The notes under the pieces are model-generated. The model ran no database searches, was not told the origin of the DNA, and saw nothing but the letters and a program-made list of their open reading frames with translations. Shown piece by piece: positions 50,565-58,098 of a DNA stretch of 64,000 bases. How positions within the stretch are numbered: the stretch's first letter is position 1; each line of letters begins with the position of its first letter. Origin of the DNA: an uncultured Oribacterium sp. (lineage in GTDB: Bacteria > Bacillota > Clostridia > Lachnospirales > Lachnospiraceae); assembly GCA_934270345.1 (NCBI GenBank), contig CAKQPT010000013.1, forward strand, positions 1 through 64,000. The letters run 5' to 3'. Position numbers and translations under genes: made by a program.

Positions 50565-51170
50565 ATGACAAAGTGGATGTTAGTTGATGATGGTGGAGTT
50601 GATCGTGGAGAGCTCGGAGTCGTTGAAGCCTGCGATGCAGAGGAGGCGGCCAGAAACCTCGCGAAGCTCATGCAGAAAGGCGATGAAGTGTATAACTGGA
50701 GTGCCGACGGTGAAGAGGTCATCCAGGTTGAGGGAGATGATACCAGGAATGCCCGTGTTTGGGGCGTTGCAAATGTCACCTACTCAGTCCAGACCGAGGA
50801 CGGAACGATCATCGGTAGATATGATTCAACAGATGAGGCGCTCGAAGCTGCTGTGAACGAATTCAAGCATCAGTGCATCCAGACTCGTTATCCGGCCGGA
50901 ACAGATAGCCCATACTATGACGAGGTTATGAATTTTAACTATGAGCACATCAATGATGTTCTTTCATGCATCGAAGACCCGTTCTATTCTGAGCATCCGG
51001 AGGACTCGTTGATCTATATCAACAACGACGCGAACGATAACGGCGGATATATCACCTGCGGCGGAGAGATTTACGACTACGCTCACGGAACGCCAGGAAA
51101 TAGAATTCCGCGTGGAGACATCCAGCAGTATGGCGACGGGCGTGTTTCTACTGACGGCATGGAGGCTTAA
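50565..51170 (+). CDS. Cargo-array protein, paralogue B
   Basis: Protein of 201 residues, start 50565. Opens TKWMLVDDGGVDRGELGVVE then DAEEAARNLAKLMQKGDEVY, homologous to the preceding protein. The middle adds TYSVQTEDGTIIGRYDSTDE and a C-terminal part rich in Asp/Asn/Gly. Leader AATTGGCCC...TGCCAAAGGAGG matches that of paralogue A. Unknown function. Confidence 0.68.
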   Translation: MTKWMLVDDGGVDRGELGVVEACDAEEAARNLAKLMQKGDEVYNWSADGEEVIQVEGDDTRNARVWGVANVTYSVQTEDGTIIGRYDSTDEALEAAVNEFKHQCIQTRYPAGTDSPYYDEVMNFNYEHINDVLSCIEDPFYSEHPEDSLIYINNDANDNGGYITCGGEIYDYAHGTPGNRIPRGDIQQYGDGRVSTDGMEA

Positions 51171-51171
51171 T

Positions 51172-51354
51172 ATGGTCATCGACGGAGTTCGCTATATATC
51201 GCTAGGTGAATACGCGGTCCGCGGAGGATCGAATCGCGATAACATCCGGCAGAAGATCCTCCGGGGCACTCTTCCAGCGATCAAATCCGGCGGCAAGTGG
51301 TTTTTACCTGAGAATACACCGGATAATACAGATACCAGATACAAAACACATTAG
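51172..51354 (+). CDS. Excisionase-like HTH protein
   Basis: Protein of 60 residues: YISLGEYAVRGGSNRDNIRQ, then KILRGTLPAIKSGGKWFLPE, the winged-HTH pattern of excisionase/MerR-type DNA-binding domains. GGAGG is contributed by the end of the previous gene. Last gene of the array before its terminator. It may be a DNA-binding regulator or an excision factor. Confidence 0.75.
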   Translation: MVIDGVRYISLGEYAVRGGSNRDNIRQKILRGTLPAIKSGGKWFLPENTPDNTDTRYKTH

Positions 51355-51370
51355 ATAAATACAAAAAACA

Positions 51371-51404
51371 AAACGCCTGCGGTTCATGCCGTAGGCGTTT
51401 TTTA
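51371..51404 (+). terminator. Terminator of the cargo array
   Basis: AAACGCCTGCGG/CCGTAGGCGTTT with TTTTTT on the plus strand; it could also work leftward (GTTTTGTTTTTT). It separates the array from the minus-strand early operon. Confidence 0.88.
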
Positions 51405-51551
51405 AAAACTAAAATACAAAAAGTAAAAACAAAACGTAAAAAACAAAATGAAAATGCAAAAAACGAAACGAATTTGTAAATTGTTTTTCTGACCGGCCTT
51501 CAGAGCTTGGGAAATGAATTTTCGCGCAAGTGAGTTCGATTTTAGAAATCG
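51405..51551. other. A-rich intergenic stretch
   Basis: About 75 bp of short A-tracts broken by C, G or T (on the plus strand), then a region without open frames. No promoter or hairpin stands out; it may be bent DNA. Confidence 0.35.
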
Positions 51552-51812
51552 TCACTTTTTAGCTCCTGCTGCCGCACTTGCGGGCACTCGTAGCGTGCAC
51601 TGAAGATAATCCATTGCTCTATCGATGCTTTCCGCTGCTCGTATAAAGTTGCTTGTCCTGAACACAATGCTAAAGCTGCTTTCTCTGCGCGGGTTTTTCA
51701 TATCTTTTACCCATTCTTTCCGCTCTTCATCGTGCCACTCAATGAGTTGTGTCTTCATATTTTCCAGCATATCCATGGTTTTCTCGATGTCAGTTCTTCT
51801 TTCGTCTGTCAT
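51552..51812 (-). CDS. Early-region phage protein, 86 residues
   Basis: MTDERRTDIEKTMDMLENMK, helical, with WHDEERKEWVKDMKNPRRES in the middle. Start 51812 (AGGAGA 7 nt ahead). Lies after the late-activator gene; unknown function. Confidence 0.6.
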   Translation of the reverse strand: MTDERRTDIEKTMDMLENMKTQLIEWHDEERKEWVKDMKNPRRESSFSIVFRTSNFIRAAESIDRAMDYLQCTLRVPASAAAGAKK

Positions 51813-51855
51813 TACCGGTCTCCTTTCCTGGTTGGCCTGCCGCCGCACTTGATCT

Positions 51856-52347
51856 TTATGATCCTGCTCGTCCGGCCCTCTTTACGAGCTCATCAATCAT
51901 TTCTGCATCTTCCTCGAGGATGGAGGCGAGTTTATCGAGTGCTTTGTCCTTCCAATATCGGACCGTTGAATCCGACGCAAACATCCGGTCGCCAACCTGC
52001 GCCCAGCTATGCCGATCCACGTATTTATATATTAATACTTCCTGGTATCGGCGACACAAGCAGCCTAGAGCGTCCTTGATGATCAGCCGGTCCGTCTCCA
52101 GCGTTGAAATACGATCTGCTATATTATTAATAATACAAGACGTATCTTCGTCGGCGGCCCGAAGCGCCATGCTTTCGGTCGGATTTCCGGTCGTGTTTCC
52201 ATGTGGCATGCCGTCCGCATTCAGGGCATGGTTTCCGTCGTAGTATTTCGTTTCGATTTCGATTTTCTGGCGGTGTAATGCCGATAGCATCTCCGGTATT
52301 GCTCCGTAGTAAATCATGATGCTGTTTGCGTCGCTTCGTTCCATCAC
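51856..52347 (-). CDS. Phage late transcription regulator, sigma region 4-like
   Basis: Protein of 163 residues. C-terminal HTH matches sigma-70 region 4 of the ArpU/RinA type: GCLCRRYQEVLIYKYVDRHS then WAQVGDRMFASDSTVRYWKD. Such proteins activate the late genes of Gram-positive phages. The late promoter here has a poor -35 and is followed by two terminators, which fits control by such a protein. Follows the 173-residue gene by 10 bp. Confidence 0.8.
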   Translation of the reverse strand: MMERSDANSIMIYYGAIPEMLSALHRQKIEIETKYYDGNHALNADGMPHGNTTGNPTESMALRAADEDTSCIINNIADRISTLETDRLIIKDALGCLCRRYQEVLIYKYVDRHSWAQVGDRMFASDSTVRYWKDKALDKLASILEEDAEMIDELVKRAGRAGS

Positions 52348-52357
52348 TTCACCTGCT

Positions 52358-52879
52358 TTATCCCTTCATCCGCTCTTTTCGTGCTCGTTCTCCGTATAGA
52401 TCGAGTGCCAGAGCAAAAACAGTCTTGATTTCATCCTTCTTCATATCGAACCGGTCATATAGTGCTTTGGCATAAAACCTCATCGTGTTCTCTACTGCTC
52501 TTCGCTCTGTAGAAAGCTCGGCCCAATCTCGAAGTGTCTTCATGTCTCTTGTGGCCGGAATGCAAAGTCCGGTCGGCATGTGCTCATCTGTCATCGATTT
52601 AAACGAATGTTCTGTTTTTGCCTGCCCATATGCATTTCTCGATTCAACATACTGTTTAGCCATCCTGCTGACGTTCTGATCAATCGCCCGGATGTCATCT
52701 TCTGTGTACCTGCTGCCGCACCTGAGAATTGCTACCATCGCATTAACGAATCTCTCGCTTGCCTTCACTCCGAGATCATTAAACCGGTCCTCTTCTGTCT
52801 TCTTCCCATTCTTGAAATACCGCTTCTGTGCGTGGATCGCCATTAATCCATAGTTTCTAGGCATCATCTCAAATCCCAT
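52358..52879 (-). CDS. Early-region phage protein, 173 residues
   Basis: MGFEMMPRNYGLMAIHAQKR then EDRFNDLGVKASERFVNAMV; mostly helical, basic C-terminus (GERARKERMKG). AAGGAGG precedes the ATG. A terminator hairpin sits between it and the genes upstream. Function unknown. Confidence 0.65.
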   Translation of the reverse strand: MGFEMMPRNYGLMAIHAQKRYFKNGKKTEEDRFNDLGVKASERFVNAMVAILRCGSRYTEDDIRAIDQNVSRMAKQYVESRNAYGQAKTEHSFKSMTDEHMPTGLCIPATRDMKTLRDWAELSTERRAVENTMRFYAKALYDRFDMKKDEIKTVFALALDLYGERARKERMKG

Positions 52880-52898
52880 AAATCCTCCTTGCGTATAT

Positions 52899-52938
52899 AA
52901 AAAGCGCGTCCGTCTCGCTGCACTAGAGAACGGACGCT
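52899..52938 (-). terminator. Terminator inside the early operon
   Basis: GCGTCCGT/ACGGACGC stem followed by GCTTTTTATA on the minus strand, only about 20 bp ahead of the next start codon. It could act in attenuation or be read through. Confidence 0.75.
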
Positions 52939-53031
52939 ATAGGGGCGCCAATGGAGCACGGGGTAGTCATGCTTCACGACTATTTAATTTTATCGTTTTT
53001 GAGAAAATCTTTACACGTATAATCCCGGTTT

Positions 53032-53334
53032 TTACGAATTCTCGGCCAGTTTCCGGAGATGAATGCGCATTTTCCTAGTTTCCTCGCGCCACTCTCTCGA
53101 GAACTCGTTATAGTAATCGGCCGGGATTCCCGACGGATGCTCAATCGTTTTGCCTGGCTCCTCGTATATTGGCTCCTCGACTATTACTTTCGGTTTCTCT
53201 TTATACTACCGGCACGTGAGTGATGTGGATGCTTTCACGCGCTTTCCATGGTTCTCAGAATCCACGCAAGTGCAAATTCCATCTTCATATTGCCGGCACG
53301 CATCGCATTGCCTGCTGCTTCTCCAAATATTCAA
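53032..53334 (-). pseudogene. Cys-rich phage protein interrupted by an in-frame amber codon
   Basis: One frame runs from a TTG that overlaps the stop of the HTH gene to TAA at 53032-53034. Its first part (RQCDACRQYEDGICTC, ending TSLTCR) is a Zn-ribbon-like domain as in many small phage proteins. After TAG (53206-53208) the same frame continues YKEKPKVIVEEPIYEEPGK to RIHLRKLAENS. The stop is one base away from Tyr codons, so a recent nonsense change is likely; a 42-residue product is still possible. Confidence 0.6.
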
Positions 53335-53555
53335 AACAAATCATCCTCCTCGAGTTTGTAGAGGTCTTCCATCCGTACTCCGAGCGCTTTTGAGATCCGG
53401 TAGAACTTGAGCCACGATTTATATCCATCAGTGAACTTTTTGCTCCGCGTCTGGTGGCCGCACATACTGTAGAGTGTATCGGTGCTGACTCCGGTCATTC
53501 TCGACACTTCAGCAATGGTCTTCGTCCCAGCAAGTTCTAATAATCTACACCTCAT
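53331..53555 (-). CDS. HTH protein (Xre-like)
   Basis: Protein of 74 residues, start at ATG 53555 (GGAGG 6 nt ahead). LAGTKTIAEVSRMTGVSTDT is an HTH of the Cro/C1 type, then LKFYRISKALGVRMEDLYKL. Small regulator. Acidic tail EEDDLF. Confidence 0.75.
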   Translation of the reverse strand: MRCRLLELAGTKTIAEVSRMTGVSTDTLYSMCGHQTRSKKFTDGYKSWLKFYRISKALGVRMEDLYKLEEDDLF

Positions 53556-53718
53556 CACCTGCCTCCTGACTGTACCACTCCGCCTGGCCTTCTAAGCACC
53601 GCTTATCGTTGCATGATGCATCTTTCTCATAAATGCACCGCTCACATTCTGAGTGCGCTGCGTAGAATTCCGCCGCTTCAATGATGGACATTCGTTCTAT
53701 TTTCTCCTGGTTGGTCAT
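53545..53718 (-). CDS. Small Cys-rich phage protein
   Basis: Protein of 57 residues from MTNQEKIERMSIIEAAEFYA, with four Cys (SECERCIYEKDASCNDKRC) that may bind Zn. GAGG 8 nt ahead. Overlaps the HTH gene. Unknown function. Confidence 0.65.
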   Translation of the reverse strand: MTNQEKIERMSIIEAAEFYAAHSECERCIYEKDASCNDKRCLEGQAEWYSQEAGDEV

Positions 53719-53729
53719 CTTCTCATCCT

Positions 53730-54053
53730 CTATCGATGCACAAATACAAGCACGGCTCTCTTCCACGGGATCACATTGTCATATATATTGTCTTTTTCAC
53801 TAGGGTTGTCCTGGTATTTAGCCCACGCATCATCGAAATCACAGATCGTCTTTACAACATTCGTTCCGTCCTTCATATATGCTACACCGCTATTCCCGAC
53901 GGCATACTCTCCGATCGTCACTGTCGTGATATTTCCGGCCCACCAATCAAACCCTGTGCTGTCTCCGTTGTTATTGACAATCGGAATAATTGGAAGATCG
54001 CTATTTTTCGAAATCAGTTTCGCTATATTCTTCTCGGATGCACTATCAATCAT
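53730..54053 (-). CDS. Early-region paralogue 1
   Basis: Protein of 107 residues: SKNSDLPIIPIVNNNGDSTG, DWWAGNITTVTIGEYAV and a final DNVIPWKRAVLVFVHR. It shares its plan (LPIxPIV, WAG, GEYAVG/AEYFVG, PWKRA/PWEKA) with the gene just upstream. Start 54053 (GAGG). Tandem duplicate. Function unknown. Confidence 0.68.
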   Translation of the reverse strand: MIDSASEKNIAKLISKNSDLPIIPIVNNNGDSTGFDWWAGNITTVTIGEYAVGNSGVAYMKDGTNVVKTICDFDDAWAKYQDNPSEKDNIYDNVIPWKRAVLVFVHR

Positions 54054-54432
54054 CTTCGTCCTCGCTCTCGCCTCCGCATATATATTTATGGGGCTCTGTA
54101 AATAAGAGAATTGCTTTTTCCCACGGCAACGAATCGATGATTCTTCTTCGCTCTTCCGGGCTCTTCGCGGCATGATAAGCATCGTACTTGTCGATGTCGC
54201 CACACTCAAAAAGCGCGCTATTTATTCCGCCTTCGATATAATCACGATTTTTACCGCGGTAGTACGTGCACCCATCCGCTCCTACAAAATATTCGGCAAC
54301 ATATGCATCGTAGACGTTTCCTGCCCATCCATTTGCCATATAGACTTCTACGTCCTCGCTGTTCACAATCGGCACAATCGGGAGTCCTGGGTTTTCAGCA
54401 ACCAGCTTTGAAACTTCATCTACTACTGTCAT
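54046..54432 (-). CDS. Early-region paralogue 2
   Basis: Protein of 128 residues: PGLPIVPIVNSEDVEVYMAN, GWAGNVYDAYVAEYFVGADG, and SLPWEKAILLFTEP near the end, paralogous to the following gene. Acidic tail (GGESEDEDD). Coupled to it by an 8-nt overlap. Function unknown; the family is common in clostridial phages. Confidence 0.68.
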   Translation of the reverse strand: MTVVDEVSKLVAENPGLPIVPIVNSEDVEVYMANGWAGNVYDAYVAEYFVGADGCTYYRGKNRDYIEGGINSALFECGDIDKYDAYHAAKSPEERRRIIDSLPWEKAILLFTEPHKYICGGESEDEDD

Positions 54433-54880
54433 TACACATCTCCTTATCTAAATCTATTCCCATGGTCTCGGCCTGCACCTCGATTAAAAACAGGTTATTT
54501 AATAATACATTCGCCACGTTTGCGAGAACTTCACGTGTAAGCATCGGTGGAAGAGCTACTTTCTTAGCCTCATACTTAACAAGCATGTCATGAAATGCCT
54601 TGTGCTTCTTCTTCGTGATCCTGTATCTCCTGATGATTTCAAGCTTTTCTCTTTCAGCGCATGGCTTATTTTCCGAGTTACTTTCAGTCTGTACAATTGT
54701 CCTTTCGAACTGTATCGTCGTCTTGTTCTCAGGATCTCTACGCTTATGATTGCAGCATCCTGAATCTGACAGGGTTCCTTCATCAACGCTTCTCGTGCAG
54801 CTCCAATGGCCGATGCCGCATTTCATGTGATCTTCTGTCAGGTGGCAACAATCAATGCAGTTACCGAATTTGAGTTCCAT
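54416..54880 (-). CDS. Cys/His-rich early-region protein
   Basis: Protein of 154 residues. N-terminal Zn-ribbon-like part (FGNCIDCCHLTEDHMKCGIG, SGCCNHKRRDP), then a long helix (YRITKKKHKAFHDMLVKYEA). Overlaps the genes on both sides. Function unknown. Confidence 0.62.
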   Translation of the reverse strand: MELKFGNCIDCCHLTEDHMKCGIGHWSCTRSVDEGTLSDSGCCNHKRRDPENKTTIQFERTIVQTESNSENKPCAEREKLEIIRRYRITKKKHKAFHDMLVKYEAKKVALPPMLTREVLANVANVLLNNLFLIEVQAETMGIDLDKEMCNDSSR

Positions 54881-55442
54881 CTGTTTCTGGCTCCTCCTTT
54901 TTTAAAACGCGGTAGCAAAATCTATATCCTGGTGCCCACGGAATATCTACATCATTGCCAGAGCCTACCATCCGTTCGTTCTTACCAATCCAGTCAAGAC
55001 TTTCGTTTATTAAATCTTTCGCGAAAAACATAAGATCTTCTATCGTTTCCGCATTTTTTGTAGCTGTGATTTTATTTAATACCCCTTCTGGTAATAATAA
55101 ACTGATGGTGTTTCCATTCATCGACTTTACGTTGACGTGGTACGCAGTCCCGCTTTTATCTACCTGGATACCGTCAACTTTGACTACGGCGAAAGCCTTT
55201 TCTCCTACATCAAACTTCGTTTCCATTGTTCTCCTCTCGCTTTCTTTTTCATCAATCGCCGGCTCTTTCTTCTGCTGATTTTTTAACGTTCTATCGTATT
55301 CGAAGTTATTGCACCTTTGAATTTCCCCATCCAAGCACGCCCCCAATATATTGGGCTTGTTTATACAAAAATATTGGCCTATGCAATGATGTATTGTGCG
55401 ATGGACGCACCATTCGCATTCATCTGACCATCTGTCCGACAT
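54861..55442 (-). CDS. Cys-containing early-region protein
   Basis: Protein of 193 residues from MSDRWSDECEWCVHRTIHHC (start 55442, GGAGG). A CxxC-type N-terminus, then a domain with AFAVVKVDGIQVDKSGTAYH and a final RVLKKEEPETDGTQIR. Function unknown. Confidence 0.62.
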   Translation of the reverse strand: MSDRWSDECEWCVHRTIHHCIGQYFCINKPNILGACLDGEIQRCNNFEYDRTLKNQQKKEPAIDEKESERRTMETKFDVGEKAFAVVKVDGIQVDKSGTAYHVNVKSMNGNTISLLLPEGVLNKITATKNAETIEDLMFFAKDLINESLDWIGKNERMVGSGNDVDIPWAPGYRFCYRVLKKEEPETDGTQIR

Positions 55443-55828
55443 TATTCCTTCCTCCTCATCATCCATTTTTTAACGCCGGCAATGCAGGCATTTCTTCGGT
55501 GCGTACATATGGTTGTTCCGGCGTATTCACAGATCTGGCATGGGTGCGTGTAAATTGCATCAACTATGAATGATGCCAGTTCATCAAGGTTCATACGCTT
55601 AATCGAACCAAAGTAACTCATTCTCTCGTCTTCTGGTCTTACAAACACGCTACACGGATCTATCGTTGCTGTGTTTCCGCAGTCATCAACAAGAATGATC
55701 CGTCCGTCCTCACCTATATAAAACTGATCGACATCGCAACCGATAATTTTGAGCTTCCATCCCAAAGCTTCCAGCTCTTCATGGGTGAACGGTTTTAGAG
55801 TTTTTGGGTTTATTACTTCAAACTTCAT
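55442..55828 (-). CDS. Early-region protein with MKFxxxN start, paralogue a
   Basis: Protein of 128 residues: MKFEVINPKTLKPFTHEELE then a CQICEYAGTTICTHRRNAC cluster near the end. It shares its plan with the 118-residue gene at 56653. Start 55828 (GAGG); overlaps the HTH stop region. Function unknown. Confidence 0.65.
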   Translation of the reverse strand: MKFEVINPKTLKPFTHEELEALGWKLKIIGCDVDQFYIGEDGRIILVDDCGNTATIDPCSVFVRPEDERMSYFGSIKRMNLDELASFIVDAIYTHPCQICEYAGTTICTHRRNACIAGVKKWMMRRKE

Positions 55829-55829
55829 T

Positions 55830-56033
55830 TCACACCTCGAAAAAGTCATCGATGCGCACATGCAGCGCACGCGAAAGTTTCAGTAAGCTCGTCGAGGACG
55901 GCACGCGTTCTCCATTTACATATCGTGAAATGGATGTTTCCGCTAATCCTGTGGCTCTTGCGATGTATGCCTGGGTCACGCCTCTTTCTCGAATAAACTT
56001 ACGAAGGTTTTTCTGTATTGTTTCGTTCGCCAT
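55830..56033 (-). CDS. Cro/C1-type HTH regulator
   Basis: Protein of 67 residues: FIRERGVTQAYIARATGLAE then SISRYVNGERVPSSTSLLKL, a complete Xre HTH. Start 56033 (GGAGGGA). It may be a Cro-like early regulator; the main repressor is not in the window. Confidence 0.88.
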   Translation of the reverse strand: MANETIQKNLRKFIRERGVTQAYIARATGLAETSISRYVNGERVPSSTSLLKLSRALHVRIDDFFEV

Positions 56034-56043
56034 CTCGTCCCTC

Positions 56044-56418
56044 CTATGCATCCGGCGCATTAGATCCAGCCGGAGGCACCGGCTTTAATCCATGCGCTGT
56101 GAGTTCTCGTGCATACACGCCTGGCTTGTAATGCTTTTTCTCATTTGTCCGCTTTGGCTGGTATCCATGATCCGGCCCTGCTGCCTGTTGCAGAAACTTG
56201 ATCTGTATATCTCTGCACAACCGGTAGTAATATGAGAACGCCATAATCATGCTGACGCCGAAGTGCTCTTGTATTGTGATTGGCGTGATCAACTGCTGCC
56301 TTCTTGCCCACTCTTCAATATCTGCCAGAATTAATCGTTGATCTTTACGAATTCTTTTTATTCTCCGTTTTGCGTCACGAATGAGATCTTTATCCTTCAT
56401 GTCCTCCTGCTTAATCAT
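56044..56418 (-). CDS. Early-region protein, 124 residues
   Basis: MIKQEDMKDKDLIRDAKRRI then QRLILADIEEWARRQQLITP, helical and basic; an HTH-like IQEHFGVSMIMAFSYYYRLC is possible. GGAGG precedes the ATG. Function unknown. Confidence 0.62.
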   Translation of the reverse strand: MIKQEDMKDKDLIRDAKRRIKRIRKDQRLILADIEEWARRQQLITPITIQEHFGVSMIMAFSYYYRLCRDIQIKFLQQAAGPDHGYQPKRTNEKKHYKPGVYARELTAHGLKPVPPAGSNAPDA

Positions 56419-56605
56419 CGTCTTCCTCCAGGTTCATCCATTTTTCCAGTGATTCGATACATTTCGGACAGAGGTCGTGTTTCCTACCGACAAAGCTATT
56501 CCCGCCATTGATATAATCGTATTTTAGAAATGCAAACCCATCCGGTTCCTTATTTATCCAGTCGAAGTACCGTCCGCACCTGTCACATTTACCTGCCCAT
56601 GACAT
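56411..56605 (-). CDS. Zn-ribbon small protein
   Basis: Protein of 64 residues with two CxxC pairs (GKCDRCGRYF and LCPKCIESLEKW) framing a loop. Typical phage Zn-ribbon. A hairpin lies just ahead of its ribosome binding site. Confidence 0.72.
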   Translation of the reverse strand: MSWAGKCDRCGRYFDWINKEPDGFAFLKYDYINGGNSFVGRKHDLCPKCIESLEKWMNLEEDDD

Positions 56606-56619
56606 AATTCCACCTCCTT

Positions 56620-56647
56620 ATCATTTTCGTGGCCTCGCGAAAATGAT
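56620..56647 (-). promoter_or_regulatory. Hairpin abutting a ribosome binding site (copy 1)
   Basis: ATCATTTTCG/CGAAAATGAT, 10-bp stem and 8-nt loop, followed at once by AAGGAGG. No T-tract. Likely translation control. Confidence 0.55.
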
Positions 56648-56652
56648 CATCG

Positions 56653-57009
56653 TTATTTCGCTTCCTGGTCAAGATGCTTTCTAAACCCTTCTACACATTT
56701 CATTTCGCAATCATCCATCGCGTCGAAAGCGCACATGTAGCAGCGTGTCCCTTTGTGTATTCCGACGGTTTCTGACGCCTTATCTTTACTCGCTTGCGTT
56801 ACCCACTTAAAACACGTGGTATTCTTCGGCACTATAGTTATGCCGTTGGCTTCCAAACAAATAGGGACCATGTCGCCATCATCCAGCAAACCAATGCCAA
56901 GTCCATCCTTGTTGATATATAAGCAGTCAGATCTAACCCCGATTATTCTTTCGAATTCATCCTCGGTCATCGGTTTATTCGTTTTTGCGTTTAGAAAAGT
57001 AAATTTCAC
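56653..57009 (-). CDS. Early-region protein with MKFxxxN start, paralogue b
   Basis: Protein of 118 residues; GTG start at 57009 with AGGAGG 6 nt ahead. KFTFLNAKTNKPMTEDEFER and a Cys-rich end (CYMCAFDAMDDCEMKCVEGF) match the plan of the gene at 55442. A hairpin precedes its ribosome binding site. Function unknown. Confidence 0.65.
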   Translation of the reverse strand: MKFTFLNAKTNKPMTEDEFERIIGVRSDCLYINKDGLGIGLLDDGDMVPICLEANGITIVPKNTTCFKWVTQASKDKASETVGIHKGTRCYMCAFDAMDDCEMKCVEGFRKHLDQEAK

Positions 57010-57021
57010 CGTCTACCTCCT

Positions 57022-57049
57022 ACCATTTTGGTGATGTCAACAAAATGGT
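57022..57049 (-). promoter_or_regulatory. Hairpin abutting a ribosome binding site (copy 2)
   Basis: ACCATTTTG/CAAAATGGT stem with a 10-nt loop, directly before AGGAGG. Arms share CATTTT/AAAATG with copy 1 at 56620-56647. Confidence 0.55.
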
Positions 57050-57067
57050 TATGCCTCTTCCTTCTTG

Positions 57068-57616
57068 TCATTTACCGCTTCGCAGCATGCAGAACAGCAG
57101 CTCCGTCATAGAGCGTTTCCTGTATGCTCGCATACTCGGTATAACAGCCTTCAACTTCCAACGGATCACATCCGCGTCTAATGGCGTCGGATTCTCAAAC
57201 TCATCTGTAAGTGTTCTTCCATCTGGCACAGCGACTAGAATCCCATAGTGGTCGGATGATTCCGGATGCTTTTCTTTCAGAAACTTATTGATCGTGCCGT
57301 CTCTGTAATCATCCATGATGCTTTTCCAACACTCCATTGTGGTTACGATATAATTCATCTCTCCGATGAATGTCAGGCCATTTCCACTATAGATATCCTC
57401 TTTGCACGACTTCACCTCATAGCAAATAAATGTACCTTTTTCGATTCCAGATACAGACATTTGATTCTCTGGAATAAACTGCATGAAATCCACTCGTTTC
57501 CCGTGATTCGTACACGGGTCGATGCTCACTTCGCTTGTGTAGTGTTTTCCAATACCCAAAAAACGATCACATAATAGGAGATCACTTAAAAACTTCGTTG
57601 TCTCTGCTCTGTTCAT
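57068..57616 (-). CDS. Possible PD-(D/E)XK-type nuclease-like protein
   Basis: Protein of 182 residues. RVDFMQFIPEN and GTFICYEVKSCKEDIYSGNG give an Asp and an ExK pair in the order of the restriction-like nuclease fold; a Tyr-Met-rich end follows. Function is inferred from motifs only. Overlaps the next gene by 4 nt. Confidence 0.5.
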   Translation of the reverse strand: MNRAETTKFLSDLLLCDRFLGIGKHYTSEVSIDPCTNHGKRVDFMQFIPENQMSVSGIEKGTFICYEVKSCKEDIYSGNGLTFIGEMNYIVTTMECWKSIMDDYRDGTINKFLKEKHPESSDHYGILVAVPDGRTLTDEFENPTPLDADVIRWKLKAVIPSMRAYRKRSMTELLFCMLRSGK

Positions 57617-58071
57617 TCCACCCTCTCAATCAAAAACCGAATCGCCTCTAAAAGTTCATGCTTCGTGATGCTGTTAATGGTTTCCATCTTCGCCACCTGC
57701 CGGATCGCCTGCATGATTTCGTCATCTGGAAGATCTATTCGGCATCTAAATGCCATATCGAATATCGCGGTCGCTTCGCCGAGACTCATTGTTCTATCGT
57801 TATCCATCATTCCTTCCTCTCTGATCCCGTACTTACGCATCGTAGATCCACTGATATTTGTTCTACAGATATTCCCGGTGAGAATTCCGGCCTCATCCAT
57901 CCGTTTTCTTGCGCTGCGCGCATGATCGAGGCTGTCAAACATCCACAGAGTTCCTATGCCGTATGCTGTATGAACTCCGACCATTCCCGGAAGTCCATTA
58001 ACGAACTTTACTACTGCGCTCGCCATGTTGGACGGACCAGCATTCCCTGTCGCTACGCTGTATAATTCCAT
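57613..58071 (-). CDS. Early-region protein, 152 residues
   Basis: MELYSVATGNAGPSNMASAV, then GTLWMFDSLDHARSARKRMD and an acidic helical end (PDDEIMQAIRQVAKMETINS). Not recognised. Function unknown. Confidence 0.6.
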   Translation of the reverse strand: MELYSVATGNAGPSNMASAVVKFVNGLPGMVGVHTAYGIGTLWMFDSLDHARSARKRMDEAGILTGNICRTNISGSTMRKYGIREEGMMDNDRTMSLGEATAIFDMAFRCRIDLPDDEIMQAIRQVAKMETINSITKHELLEAIRFLIERVE

Positions 58072-58098
58072 CGTTTGATCCTCCTATTTAACTGTCCG

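Noticed and set aside
52942-53031. A second tRNA-like element upstream of the early operon terminator
   Set aside because: No T-arm or acceptor pairing could be found.
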